64,000 bases of DNA from positions 3,899,718 to 3,963,717 of the forward strand of contig JANFOG010000004.1 of NCBI GenBank assembly GCA_024336345.1, given 5' to 3'. The notes below the pieces were generated by a model. That model saw nothing but the letters and a program-made list of their open reading frames with translations. It did not search any database and was not told the origin of the DNA. This DNA comes from Mariannaea sp. PMI_226 (lineage: Eukaryota > Ascomycota > Sordariomycetes > Hypocreales > Nectriaceae). The translations under genes and the position numbers were made by a program. How positions within the stretch are numbered: the stretch's first letter is position 1; every line of letters starts with the position of its first letter. Positions 47,409 through 59,488 of this stretch are shown here, piece after piece.

Positions 47409-47850
47409 GCAATGGATACAATACAATACAATACAATTTATTACGCCCGGCGGCTTATGTTGGCCGATAGGGCACTAATCACTGATTCGTACGTACGTTG
47501 CCTGGTTTTCGTCCTCGCCTCCCCAAGCCCATGCTGTGCTACACGCTGCTCAATTTGTGTCCGCATTTCCTAAAGCCCAGACTGTACCTTGCTTTTCACC
47601 ATATGAAGTGAAATAGGTCTTCTCAAGCCCATACTGCGCCTGTTCCTCGATTGTGCTTTTCCTCCTACCCTATTGCTCCCTGCGTTAGCCCCCTGATTTA
47701 CTAGCATAGCCAGCGGACTAGCTTGAAGGCTATTCTTCAAGTGTTCAACATCCTATCTACGGCGGCTGAAGCGACGTCCGCTTTTATGATATGGGGTGTT
47801 TGGTGTTTAGTGTAAGTAGGTTAAGTGGGTGAGATTCTTGCAATCTGGTT

Positions 47851-50800
47851 TCAGTATTGTGTGTCGAGTCGGCCTGTGGCCATTGCAAATCGTATAGTTG
47901 CATGGACTGCCTGCATGTTTGGCGTCCACTTTACGTCATCTAATGGTAATTTTCCTCCTAGGTAGAACGAAAGGTTTCCTCTCAATGTCTCCGTGCACTG
48001 CAACATTTCAGTCCTATGCACTATCCATTTCGTATATCGAAAGAGAAAGTGCTCTACTGTTTCTATCGCTTGCCTGCATGCGCATTGCTGTGACGCTGCT
48101 ATTCCGATCAGGAAGAGGTACCCGTTCAGTCTGGCTATGCCTGTCCGAAGCTGTGATAGCACGCTGGCTTCTTTCCGTGATAAGCCATCATAGAGCAGTT
48201 GGGTGTGCTTGCCTGGGAGTGCAGCATCGACCTTCTTTGAAAACCTCCTGACACCATCTGGTAGCTATTTTCTAGTACGCTCACCTAATTGAGCGATGTT
48301 TAAGGTCGTCAATCGCATTCTGGGAAACTTCCGGGCCGGGATGACACCTTCTCGGCTTGCAGCTCGCGCTTCTTTCTTAGCCATCTTCAAGAGCCTGTGT
48401 TCAGCACTGGTGGGTATCCATACAGCAGCCACTACATTCCGCTTGACCTTTAATGAGTTAATAGAATCATATATACATCCAACATATTCTTGGCCGGACT
48501 GCTGGCGAGGGTTTCGGATCGTAAGCACGGCGGCTTTGTTGCTTGCCAACAGTGCCACACTTCGGTACTCGAGGTTGGGCAAGTGTCTCAATGCATATGC
48601 CATCGCCGCCAGTTCCCCAGAGAACGGGTTCTGCTCCGTTCTCATGCCGAGTGTGAAGGAGAAGCGCTCAAGCTTCGGCCCTCCTCGCACCGATGCAGGA
48701 AACTCGATGACCCCGCCGACTCCGACCACCCCGTTCCGCGCCGAACTGCTCACTGCGGTGCGTACCGCCCATCCTAGATCTGCTTGTGTCATTGCCGGAT
48801 TGTCCCCATCATCTACTATAGTCTGCACTCGATCTACCCAAGGTGTCAATGTGAAAGGGTTGATCGTTTCTAGTTCTTCCATCGGAAACTCATTAAGTGC
48901 CACTGCTACCTCGTAGAATGGAGAGCGATTGTATTTTCTGAACTTTCGGATGCGAGATGTTGAGCTTCGGAGTGGGTTAGTTGCTGGCAGGGTGTGTAGA
49001 TCAATCCACATCTTGATTGCTCGTCTCCAGAACCGTTCATGTGCGCTAGCGATATGCGCCTCTGCTTCTGCTACGCTTGTTGCCACCGTGAGGAACGTCC
49101 CCACGATTGTATTTGCTCCGATTCTCTGAACCCGATTGATGGGGCTGGCTCTTCTATACTTGCACGCGTGCATCCAGACGTTTGAGGCATAATCTACGAC
49201 TGGAACCACCGTGGCTGTAAACAGCTGTCTTGCTGTTCTTGGGGTAAGACCCCTGAGCCTTTGCAGCTCCATCGCAGCTTTTAAACCATTGGTTGCTGCG
49301 CGCGTAATATGCTCTTTGTATTTGAGGCCAGAATCCATGATCACCCCGAGAACTTTGACCTGGGTCTTGGGCCGAACAAGCTGTCCCCTAATTGCAAAAG
49401 GCTTTGCGTTAGATTTATATGCTTTCTGGGTGAAATGAATAATTGCCATCTTCTCTGCTTCGAAGGTTGCACCACTTCTCCTTTCCCAATCTAATGCCTT
49501 TTTAATAATCTTATTGATTTTATCGCGGTTGCTCTCTGCCGTCGGACCTGTCACCCATGCCGTGAAATCATCCACAAATGCTATCGCTCCCCCGTAGCAA
49601 TTAATGTGTTGCTGTATGAGGTCTGCATTAAACAAAAGGAATAGAATTGGAGATAGAGATGAGCCTTGTGGCAGCCCAGCTTGCGGCAAACTTTGCATCT
49701 TGGATGTCTGTCCATTAACCTGAATAGTCGCTGTGCGATCCGAGCAAAAGGCTTCGATCCAGCGAAGCAGATCTTCTGGTATGCCCCTTGCTCTCAGTCT
49801 TTAGATAAGTCTCTCCTTGCACACTCCGTTATAGGCTCCTTTAATGTCAAAGCTCACCAGGCTAAGGATCTGCCGTCCCCGCCAGGCGGCGTAGATCTGC
49901 TCTTGTAGCAGCATCAAGGCCTGCTCAGCGGAACGCTGCTTGCGAGCTCCAAAGTGGTTTGTTGGCAGCAATCTGTGTCTCAACAGCGTGCGAGATCCGT
50001 TCCGCGACGACTGCCTCTAGTATTTTGCCTAGGGTAGATAGGAGCGATATAGGCCTCCATGCTTTTGCGATCAAGTAGTTTTCTTTATTTGGCTTCTTCA
50101 GTGGAACAATCTTAGCATGTCTCCATTGATTTGGCAGCATTCCTTCTTCCAGTGATGCACGAAACAGCGAGAAGACTCGGTGCTTAACAGAAGGCCAGAT
50201 CTCTTTCCAGACTACGGCGGGTAGTCCGTCCTCGCCAGGTGCTTTCCATGGCTTTGCCGAGAAGAGCTGTCGCTCTACCTCCTCCATGGTAATGTCTGGC
50301 ATGACAATGGCGGCTCCGCGCTGAGGTCGCTCCCCTTCCTCTTTGATGTGTTTCGGCAGTGGAGGGAAAAAGTTGGCTAGCATCTCCTTGGCTTGTTTAA
50401 TGCTGTTGGTTGTGCGGGTGCCGTCAGCCCTTGTGAGTTGGGGTACTTTGCCAAATGCTGTATTATCTCCAGACTTGAGATACTTTGCCGCCTTCCATAT
50501 GTTGTCGTGATCTGCTAGAAACTCGCTCCAGTGCGTCTTTTTCTACTGTCTAATAGTATCATGATACTGTTTTGCTGCTCCCCTAGCTGTCTCCTCAAGC
50601 TCCTGACATGCCCATCCTGCTCGCCTCAATGCTCTGGTGCGATTCCTCCAGTGTGTGTATATCTGCTGGAGTTGCGTGAGGTCTGAGGTCCACCAGCGTT
50701 TTGCATAGGGTGACGGCTTAGCTCTGGGTGTCAGAGCGCGAACCGCCTCTAGCACCACTGCCATAAGCCTGTCAGTCTTCTGCGGTACGGTACCTTCCTC

Positions 50801-51607
50801 CAGGGTGGACTCTAATGCTGCGGCAATTCGAATGTTGATTTCCTTCCATAGTGCGTTCTTAAGTAGGAGCCGTTCTTGAGCTTGGGGCACCGGGACGGAG
50901 ACGACGAACTCCGTCTTAATAGCACGATGATCGGATCCGTGCTCTGTACCGTATATCATACACTTAACAGTCGAAGACGCTAGATCCGCGGAAGCGAGGA
51001 CTAGGTCGACTGTTGTCTCAAAATCTCCGTCACTCCACGTCTTCGTTCCTCTCGGGAGCAGGCTCATAAGATCAAACTCACTCATAAGATTGATAATCTG
51101 ATCTGCTTCGCCTTGCCTCGTCAAGGATATGTTGTCTCCTCCCCATAGCTGGTCGTGTCGGTTGAAGTCTCTGACAACTACCACGTCCACCAGTCTACCG
51201 GCCTGTCCTCTTACGTCTGAGATGACCTGGCGCAAAGCGTTGCAAGTGCCTTGTAAAGCTTGGGTGTCTCCTCCTGGCACGTAAACCGAAACAACTAGAA
51301 CCAGCCGCTCAGGGAGTCGCAAGATAGCTGCCGTCATATCCGCTGTCTCAATCGGTATCTGCTCCGCCTCCACATGCTTGTTTACCCATAACATGCTTCG
51401 GATCGGCCACCGGCCCTCTCTTTAAACTGTGGGGACCATCTTAACCCATCTGGGGTGCCCCATAGGGACCGTTAGTAGTATGCCGTCCTTTTGGTGTGCC
51501 TGGGGCTTTTGGATCGCTATTGCCGCGTAATCTTGAAGTTGCTTGTCATTCATGAGGCTCTTATGTACCGTATCCTGCTTTCTCACATTCAGTTGAATTA
51601 CCTGCAA
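47851..51607 (-). pseudogene. LINE ORF2: endonuclease, reverse transcriptase and RNase H, inactivated
   Basis: Order on the minus strand: AP-type endonuclease (VIQLNVRKQ near 51600, VRDFNRHDQLWGG near 51180, GTEHGSDHRAIKT near 50930); reverse transcriptase ([16 protein letters not shown] near 50230, [12 protein letters not shown] near 49920, PQGSSLSPILFLLFNADL near 49670, active site IAFVDDFTAWV near 49590); RNase H-like region (GVGGVI, SGELAAMAYALRHL, ALLASNKAAV near 48720-48520); and a C-terminal Cys/His motif CACRQAIETVEHFLFR near 48080. Stops at 51422, 50543 and 49801 and a frameshift near 49975 break it. The endonuclease glutamate of the usual (I/V)xEP motif reads lysine (AIQKPQ), and an RN(D)K-type RNase H aspartate reads asparagine; both fit G-to-A decay. 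Confidence 0.9.
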
Positions 51608-51611
51608 TAAC

Positions 51612-52670
51612 TTACTTATGCCGCCTGGGGTGAAGTTTTAGGCAATTTCTACTGAATGACTTATGCGGACCGCTGCAGAGAGTGCACTTGGGTATCTGTG
51701 CCTGGCACTCACTGTGATGGTGGCCCTCGGCGGCGCACCTTGCACACACTCGATTCTTACTGCACGAGAATGCCTTGTGACCGAGCTCTTGGCAGTTATA
51801 TTATTGTTCCGGTCCAGTAGTTTGCTCGAATACACTCGTATATGCCGATTCACCTGCGATGAGAAAATAGTGTTCCTGCAGTAGCCTCTTAGCATCGGTG
51901 CTTTTAGTTAAGTAGACTACCATCGATCCATATGACTTAGGGTTGACTTTTCGGCTCAGCCAGGCTACCTTGGCAATCTGGACTTCATTCTTCTGGTTTA
52001 AGGTTTCTATTGCTCCGGGGAGGATGTTAAAATCCTGGTCAAAGACGGCCATACGATTCATACTATCAACTTTGATAGGATATAGTTGGTCCCGAAGGAC
52101 TCTTGCACCTGGAGCTTTCCTGGTTTTGAGGATGGTCTTGATCTTTTGTATTTCTTCTTCATTCCTACCTATAATCCTAAGGCGGTTGGCATTCCGTCTA
52201 TCTCTGGTCATTGCGACGCATCGCCAGTAAGGTTGGTCACTCGACTGTTGCATCTCCTGCTCTACGGTCTTACGAATTATTATTGGTGTAACGTCTCCAA
52301 GATGGTCTTCAGGCACTCTGGATGTGTCGACTGTGCAGAACACCGGTTCTGGAGTTGCCGATCGGGCTGCAGACGAAGATTGACTGGACAAGCTGGTGGA
52401 CTTCATCCTGGCAGCGTCTGCATACGATTGAACCGACGACAGTGGCGTTTCAGTCCTGTTCAGCATGTCTAGCTGTAGTCGAGTCTGCTCCAGCTCGCCG
52501 CAAACTTGGGTGAGCTGGTCTCGGACTTGCAATAATTCTTGCGCCATCTGGGCTGTGGCCCGGGCGACTTCCTCGGCTATGCGATCACTGAGTTTCGCAA
52601 ACTCGAGCTGAAACTCTACCTTCATGGCTTTCATTTTCTTATTGAAGTCTTGTTCTAGGAGTTGTTTCAA
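51612..52670 (-). pseudogene. LINE ORF1 (gag-like) with zinc knuckles, N-truncated
   Basis: Begins without an ATG at the truncation point. A coiled coil (EFAKLSDRIAEEVARATAQM ... LEQTRLQLDML) is followed by a Ser-rich linker, an RNA-binding fold (VAMTRDRRNANRLRIIGRNE ... KVAWLSRKVNP) and three CCHC-type knuckles: YNCQELGHKAFSC, CARCAAEGHHHSEC and CTLCSGPHKSFSRNC, ending at 51612. A TAA precedes the first knuckle, whose first cysteine is lost. The protein would have coated the element's RNA. Confidence 0.87.
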
Positions 52671-52682
52671 GCAATGGATACA

Positions 52683-52920
52683 GTCTAGACCAAGTTCAGC
52701 GTCAGTGCCGAGCCTTGAAAGTGTTTCTATGCTGATTCATTTGTGGACTACGGTGGCTGTCATACACACAGACTATTCGCTCTTCTACTAACAGCAACCA
52801 AAAGTGCCCTAGACCACTCATCAGAGACATTTTGTGGCACGAGCCACACATTGGGCAGCAGCCACATAGTCCATAATTGGAAAAATTCAAACACTAGAGA
52901 GCACTGACACGGAACATGTT
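52683..52920. other. Spacer between the two LINEs; displaced 5' flank of the SDR gene
   Basis: Because the target duplication ends at 52682, this DNA was next to the SDR coding sequence before insertion and should carry its promoter and possibly its first codons. I could not identify the start codon with confidence. Confidence 0.5.
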
Positions 52921-55215
52921 CTAGACTGCCCGAGCTCACGCTAGAGGAGGTTGAACGTCAACTATTCGCAGCAAATCATGGACGGCATCTAGGGAAGACG
53001 GACTTCCTGTGATTGTGTGGAACCAAGTGTGGCCAGTGGTAAAGAATTGGGTATTTGCTATTTTCCCGGGCATCCATGGAAGAGGGAACACTGCCGGACC
53101 AGTGGAGGCATGTAAAGACCGTCTTACTAAAAAAAACCGAATAAGGAAGATAATACTAAGGCAGAAGCCTGGCGACCAATTTCAGTTGGCGCCAACCTCA
53201 GCAAGTTACTGGAATTAGTAGTAGCAGAAAGGATCTTATATGCTGTCGAAATGTATGGGCTGCTTCCAATAAACTATTTTGGAGCTCGCAAACAGAGATC
53301 GGCAGAACAAGCGCTTTGCTTTTGTACGAACAGATTTATATCGCTTGGTGATGTTATTTGGTTGTGAGCATTATTTATTTTAATATCAAAGGAGTATACA
53401 ATAGGGTATGCAAGGAGAGGCTATTTCAAAGAATAAAAGCATATGGTATCCCCGAAAAGCTGCTTTAATAGATCGAAGCATTCTGCTCAAATCAAACAGC
53501 AACCATTCAAATTAATAATAAGTCATTAGAGACCTAATCATTACCTCAAGCTAGCCTTCCCTAAGGCTCTTCTCTATCCCTAATTGCATTTCTTTTCTTT
53601 AATGCGGATTTAATATAATAATGGATTGATAATAATAAAGGAGCTATTATATTTATAGATGATTTTACGGCCTGGGTTGTAGGCCTAGCTATATATAATA
53701 ACCGTAAGAAAATAGAACTAATTATTATAAATGCATTAGTGTAGGAGATAAAAAGTATAGCATCTTTTAAGATAAGTAAGATAATAATTATACACTTCAC
53801 CCAAAAGGACTATAAATCTAGCTCTAAGCCATTTATAATCAAAGAATAAATAGTTTAATCTAAATACCATATTAAGATTCTGGGATTTATTATGGATGCC
53901 GAGCTGAAGTATAAGGGGCATATCGTAATGGCGGCTTCTAAATGGCTGGTAGCAGCAATGGAGCTAAAGAGGTTAAGGGGCCTATCGCCAGCAGCAGCAA
54001 GGCAACTATTTACAGCCACTATACCCCTGTAGACTATGCTTCCAATGTGTGGATGCACAGGTTTATATACAGAACTTATAGGGCCAATCAAAAGGGTTCA
54101 GATAGTAGAAGCACAGGCAATTATTGATACGTTTAGTACTGTGGCTACAAGCGTGGCAGAAGCAGAAGCTCATTATTGCTTTAGGCCGGCTGTGGTTTTG
54201 GAAGAGGGTAATCAAGATGTGGACAGACATTCACACATTGCCTAACACCAATCCTCTTCGAACATTAACATATCACATCCGAAAGTTAAGAATGGAGTAT
54301 TGATCCCCACTATTTATACTATTGAAGATAACCCACTGGTGTAATTTGAAACCATTCTACCGCTTGCTTTAGCGTTATAAGAGGAAAGGGTAGAAGTTAT
54401 TATGGATGAAGCAGTAAAAAGAGAGGTAGGAGTTGGCTGGGCTATGCGCATTGCAATAAGAAGCTCCTTTAGGAATGATGTGGTAGGGGTTGGCAGAATA
54501 GTCCAGATGCCAGCATCGGTATTAGGCGGGCTAAAACTTAAGACTTTCTTATTTATGCTTAATATAAGAATAGAATAGCATACTTATAGCGGAGAGCTTA
54601 TAGTAATAGCATATGCTCTGAGGCGTATTATACCAAAGCTTCGATACCGAAGTATCGTATTGGTCATAAGCAATAACGCTACTGACTTGTGGTAAAATAG
54701 CCTCGCCAACAGTTAGGTTAAGAATATATATGCTGTATCTACAATTTGATTAAGGAGATGCGAGATGAGGGAAATGTTGTCAAGGTTATGTGGCTACCCG
54801 GCAGTAGTGATACCAAGCTCTTGAAGCTTACTAAGGTTGAGGCTCGGAAGGTAACACAGCAGGGAGCTATCCCTCTACACCGGTTCCCTCACAGGCTCTC
54901 AACCGCATTCAGTACCGCACGATCAAAAGATAATAGCAATAGGGCGGCGCTGCCGGAAAACATTAGTAGACACTCCAGACGAGTTGATGCGCACTGCTAG
55001 GCAAACACACAAAGCAACTCTATGAGTCATCATGGAAGGAGGGAAGTGTACTCGCCCAGCTAAGAACAGGAATAGCAAAGTTGAATGCCTAGTGAATACA
55101 CTGTGTGAGTGGAGGCGTCACGAGGCGCCTAACGCATTGAGGTCATGTAATAGTATTGATAGAGAACCAAAGAGTATCTTAAGAGCTAATGTACTAGTGA
55201 TTGTTTCCTAGCGCT
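52921..55215 (+). mobile_element. Second Tad-type LINE copy, heavily decayed and truncated
   Basis: Plus-strand remnant beginning inside ORF2 ([13 protein letters not shown], parallel to [11 protein letters not shown] of the first copy). It continues through [13 protein letters not shown] near 53280, LFTATIPL and VDYASNVWMH near 54010, VATSVAEAEAH near 54140, VMWLPGSSDTKLLKL (RNase H end) near 54790, and QLRTGIAKLNA near 55060. Long stretches, especially 53350-53920, have become AT-rich with many stops, as after RIP. Head-to-head with the first LINE and about 250 bp away. I found no target duplication. Confidence 0.83.
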
Positions 55216-55693
55216 CCCCCAGCCTCCTGCCCGTTGAACGGGCAATGGGGCTTTCCTGCTGGTCGGGCCACGCCTCATACGCGTTCAACACACTGCGCTA
55301 GAACCATGAGCGGCACTCCCTGTCATCCTCGTTGCACTCTTCCTTGGGTCTCGAAGTACTTCTTTAGTCTGTTCTCTGTTCTACCTCCCACGCACTCTTC
55401 ACTTACTCTTTCCAGATGCCACTCGCACTTCCGTTTCCACTCCCCAAGTCTAATCATCTGCCCGCCTTATATCATCTCTACGTTTCGCGCTTTATTGAGC
55501 CTTTACTTCTTTTCCTTCCCTTTCATACATGTTGCGGTCGGTCCCTCTTTTTCAACCTCATATTATTATACATCACATCCCATCAATTGCTATGTCCTAC
55601 CTTTTTCTTCGCACTTCCACTTACACACCTTACCTAACTGCCTCTTCACCTATTTTACCAATTTCACTTTAATTCGGTGACAGCTTACCAAAA
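55216..55693 (+). promoter_or_regulatory. Pyrimidine-rich leader before the zinc-cluster remnant
   Basis: Long CT-rich tracts on the plus strand (55330-55640) running into CCAAAATGGG at 55694. Such tracts are common just upstream of transcription starts in filamentous fungi. The 159-codon frame across it is composition-driven and is not called as a gene. Confidence 0.4.
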
Positions 55694-56120
55694 TGGGTTC
55701 ACAACGACTAACTTCGCGGCCTCTTGAGGGTGAGATGTGGGAGCTCTCTCGCAAAATCACTTCCTCGAGTACCAAATCTATCAAGCCTGTTCACCGAACA
55801 TCAAAGCGTGCCGGCTCCTTGCTGCTGCACTCACCATCATGACCAACTCACACACAGTATTGGCAGGCATAACAGAGTTCGGAGCGCCGGTGCGAGGTGT
55901 CAAATGAAGAAGATAAAGGCGCGTACCACTGCAACTTACCTTGTTCTCGTCTTGTACTAACATGAAAGCAATCAAGTGTGACGGTAAATTCCCTTGTAAG
56001 CGATGCGAAAACGATGGGTTAATTTGTACCGCCGGTATTTGCAAGAAGATGAAATACAAGCAGGTTCCTAGGGGGTAAGTTTTCCTCTGTCCATTTAGTG
56101 CTGAAGTCATGAAAGTGACG
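55694..56120 (+). pseudogene. Zn2Cys6 transcription factor remnant
   Basis: An ATG at 55694 opens MGSQRLTSRPLEGEMWELSR and runs to ...VHRTSKRA. About 140 bp later comes SSCTNMKAIKCDGKFPCKRC followed by ENDGLICTAG...YKQVPRG, a zinc-cluster domain in which the first of six cysteines is replaced (FSSC). The frame ends just after PRG, and AEVMKV resumes after a 24-bp gap too short for a normal intron. No regulatory domain follows in the next kilobases, so the gene is truncated and probably dead. Confidence 0.6.
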
Positions 56121-58729
56121 AATATTGGGGTATCAAAACGCCGTACAGCTCCCCACAGAGCTTCGACTTGTTGACTTGCTCCATGGGTGGCCCCAAGACG
56201 CTTAGGTCTGTTTTTATGCCTATATTAACCATCATTGCTCGCCCATTCTTAACAATCGCTCACAAGTTGATAAGGTTTCAGCTAGAGTTATGTTGATACC
56301 TCGGGTTAATGAGTGTCGAAGAGAAGTGGGTGGACCCCTCACTACGCAGCTCCCTCCACAATCGACTGGCGGTGGCGCCGAACTCCGCTAGCGAACATAA
56401 TAGGCACAACTTATCTCTGGTGTGAGCTTTCCACTAATTAAATATCCCAGGCTGGCGGGCTCTTCATATTGGCTCCCTGCCGCTCTAATATATGTCTCGT
56501 TAGCCACCCTCTTCTACAGCCAGACCTGTTCCCGTGATGCGACATCAACGTCCCCGCGCAGCCTTTACACGGTAGATTCTCGATTACCGTTTGAACCAAC
56601 AAAGCCGACTCAACAGGTTGAATAGACCTTTCAAATCTGGCGATTTGGCAGTTATGGCGCCGAACTTGTTCATCCATCGTTGATGAGTAGGGGCTATACG
56701 AGAGTTCCCTAGTGTAAGCGGTAATCTTCATTGAGAGAGTAGGAAACACCAACCTTCAGAATGCGAGATAAATTATATATCAAGCCTGGGCTGATAGTAG
56801 TCACGATAACTCCCACTTTCTTGAACTGCGCTTGGAGGTTAACAACTACTCTGCTTATTGTAGCTTTGCTGATTGCATATGGTGCTGCCCCAGCAAGTTC
56901 ATTATCCTACAACCCATTGAGGGTCTCCCCGCCCCAGATGATATTACAGTAGTATTTTTACTAACACCCACTCGAAGGAGGGGGAGAAAAAGTGCAAGGA
57001 AATGGCTTAACGCCAAGGACATTTGTCATAAAGGTGTTCAATATATCTGCATCAAACTGATCAACATTGTTGAGAGTACTATATGTATTAGTTAGTATTG
57101 CTTGGAGTAGCATGATTTCGCTCAAATGAGTTCTTCTGACATGTTGCCAATGGCGTCGTAGCTGTTATCACTGATACCGGTATTTTTGATTGTTACTCGG
57201 TCTTGCCTCCTAGCGTTTTAGTAGACAAAGCAAACACAGCCTGATACGGGAATTTGATGCCGCTGTATCACTTGTCATGCTAATGAAATTTATCTACCTT
57301 CAGCGACGACCAGCTTGCAAGATCAGTTATGACTAGATGGATGTTTTACCTTTCAGGAAAATCATTTCCGATTTTTTCCGCTTTTCTCACATTCATCTTG
57401 TCTCTCACCAATCCAAGGACTGTATATGTCTCATCGCTGGACCAGACATCGAGTAAACCATACTACAGTCGGTCGGAAGGCAGGTCCAAAGTGACAGTAC
57501 ATAGTAGGTTATGCTTACCCCCAAGCCTCTAGAGGCACCAGTTACTTACAGCAGACATTACTGCAGGAAGCGAATGTCTTGGCCAGTTGTGGTATTAGAG
57601 TTCGAGCACCAGAGGCATGGTTTAATAGCAGTCTGTAAATGCTTTTTATAATTCATGCAAACTGGGGCAATGGTAGTCTCAGAAGCATGATGAATTTTAA
57701 GGTCCCTCAATTTATAATATAGAAGACCATAGTAAGTAGTTATACGTAAATGCAAGAGGCTTTCTTATTGGTCTGATTTGAAGTGGAGCAAAATAGTGCA
57801 TCGCCACATGCATGGGGACCGTCACACAATGGCTTTAGTCATGTGAGAGGGCGGAATTAAATAGTTTACCTGGCAGACATTATTCTCTCTAGGCTCTCAT
57901 ATATCGTTAGGACGAACTGTCGCGTGTTGTCGATGTGTTCTTCTCGGACAGAACAACGTCGTGCTGAATCGTACGGGACCTCTGTAATGAAGGACAAAAG
58001 ATTATTCGGAAGGTATAGCAAGGAGAAATGACATCAGTAATCCCAACTAAGTGTAATGAAGTCTAAAATTTTTGAGTTTCTTCATACCCAGCTCGATCGC
58101 CACAGGTTGACCTGGTGAATTCTACAATTCTCTCATTTTATCTACAAGACTTCTGAACAGACCCTTACCAGCTAACAGCTTGACCGCAAACCGCAATTCA
58201 TAGGCTAGTTGAGGGGCTTTGGCATAAAGCACCTATGAGGCAAGTAGTGTATTGGCGATAGTATTGCCCTGAACCTTGTCACAGATGTGACAGAAGCTCT
58301 TGCCTATTCGTCGCCCAGCGTCGGAAGGGTTGCAGTCGGCAGGTTCAGGCGACCAGGTGCTGGTGGGAGCCGTTATTGTTCTGGAAAGAAGCCATTGCGG
58401 GCTATATTGATATAGAGCTACTAGACCTAGGAGGACTGGGAGTAGATGCCTCAGACGGGTGTAAACCGACGTTCGACGAAGCAGATATGGCAGGGGTTGA
58501 TTGAACAGTTGATGAAGGTCGCTCAGTTGATATACTTGGTCTAGGTGCTGTTATCATATTCACGGCGGTTAACGCTTCACCCGTCAAGGGGGACTGATAG
58601 GGGCTCAGAGGTGAAGTGGACAGGTCTGCGGTTGGATTTGATGGGGCGGTTGTTGAGCGGCTGAGTTTGAAGGCTTATTGGGTTTTGCTGACTTGCTTGG
58701 GGCTGCGTTCAATGCACCTATATCAATGA
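56121..58729. other. Gene-free stretch with weak coding-like scraps
   Basis: 2.6 kb with no recognised gene. A Ser/Pro-rich minus-strand frame (58402-58587) looks like a linker that continues the OrsD-type scrap next to it. Confidence 0.45.
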
Positions 58730-58925
58730 CGGGATCCATAGTATCCAGACCAGAATGGGATCTTTGAGGGTTAAGGTCTTAAGTAAGGCTATCAACCCTT
58801 TTCTGTTCTCTTCCGGGACTCCATGTTTATCTCGTAGGTGCGACTAGGCACGTGTGTAGTCTTTACCAATGCTAAGCGCATATCCACAGGAAGGATCAAT
58901 ACAAATAACAAGTTGACTTCGTGGC
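58730..58925 (-). pseudogene. OrsD-type zinc-finger fragment
   Basis: Minus-strand frame SQLVICIDPSCGYALSIGKD ... stop ... SHLRDKHGVPEENRKGLIAL then LKTLTLKDP. This has the paired cysteines, the HL..KH pair and the following R-x-x-L helix of OrsD/DUF3505 proteins. One TAG lies between the cysteines and histidines. No start codon; fragment only. Confidence 0.5.
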
Positions 58926-59488
58926 TAACCTATAAATGAAATTGGGTAAGCGAGTGCAGAAGTAGATCTTTAGTGTCCATTTGATCAACAAATAAAGAGA
59001 GACAGATTATGGAAAAAGAAAGCAACTAATTATAAAAGAGTTGAAAAAGAATAAGAAGAGGAAAGGAGAGGAAACAAAAGGAGATAGTTTACTATGATTG
59101 AAAGGTTTCTTGATTGGATTGTTATTCATAGAATTGCTTTTGTCAGTAGGAAAAAACACAGCCAAGCGTGCGGACAAAAAGGTGTGTTGGGTTACCAGTA
59201 GCGCCACTTAAAGTAGCAACGGAACACAGATAACGACAGAGCACAAGAATGACCTTTGTACAGTAGTAGTAGTAGGCTCGGGTCAGGTTGTTTAAAACCC
59301 GGCATCCGGAGCTCCAGTGTAAGATGCCAAAGATAAAGAAAGTCTCGAGGCTCAGCGCTGAATTGAATGTCGAGAAAATAGAAGACTGGTATCAAGATTA
59401 TGAGGCTATATTGAAGGAACCGGGGATTCTAGCTGCTATCCTTTGGAAGTTTGACGAATAGCTGCCCAGTCTATCTAATATGATGATC
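58926..59488. other. Gene-free stretch
   Basis: Purine-rich tract at about 59030-59090. A 45-codon plus-strand ORF at 59322-59459 (MPKIKKVSRLSAELNVEKIE) is too short to judge. Confidence 0.4.

Larger units (their letters stand above)
47421..52670 (-). mobile_element. Tad-type non-LTR retrotransposon (LINE), 5'-truncated and inactive
   Basis: 5,250 bp on the minus strand between two perfect 12-bp copies of GCAATGGATACA (47409-47420 and 52671-52682). The 3' end is a TTGTA-type simple-sequence tail (47421-47440), usual for Tad elements. The 5' end starts inside the gag coiled-coil region, which indicates incomplete reverse transcription. ORF1 (gag) and ORF2 (endonuclease, reverse transcriptase, RNase H, C-terminal zinc motif) are recognisable but contain several nonsense codons and a frameshift. 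The element sits at the 5' end of the SDR gene. Confidence 0.93.

Noticed and set aside
55201..55680. 159-codon plus-strand frame
   Set aside because: Open only because the DNA is CT-rich; Ser/Pro/Phe-biased translation without domain features.
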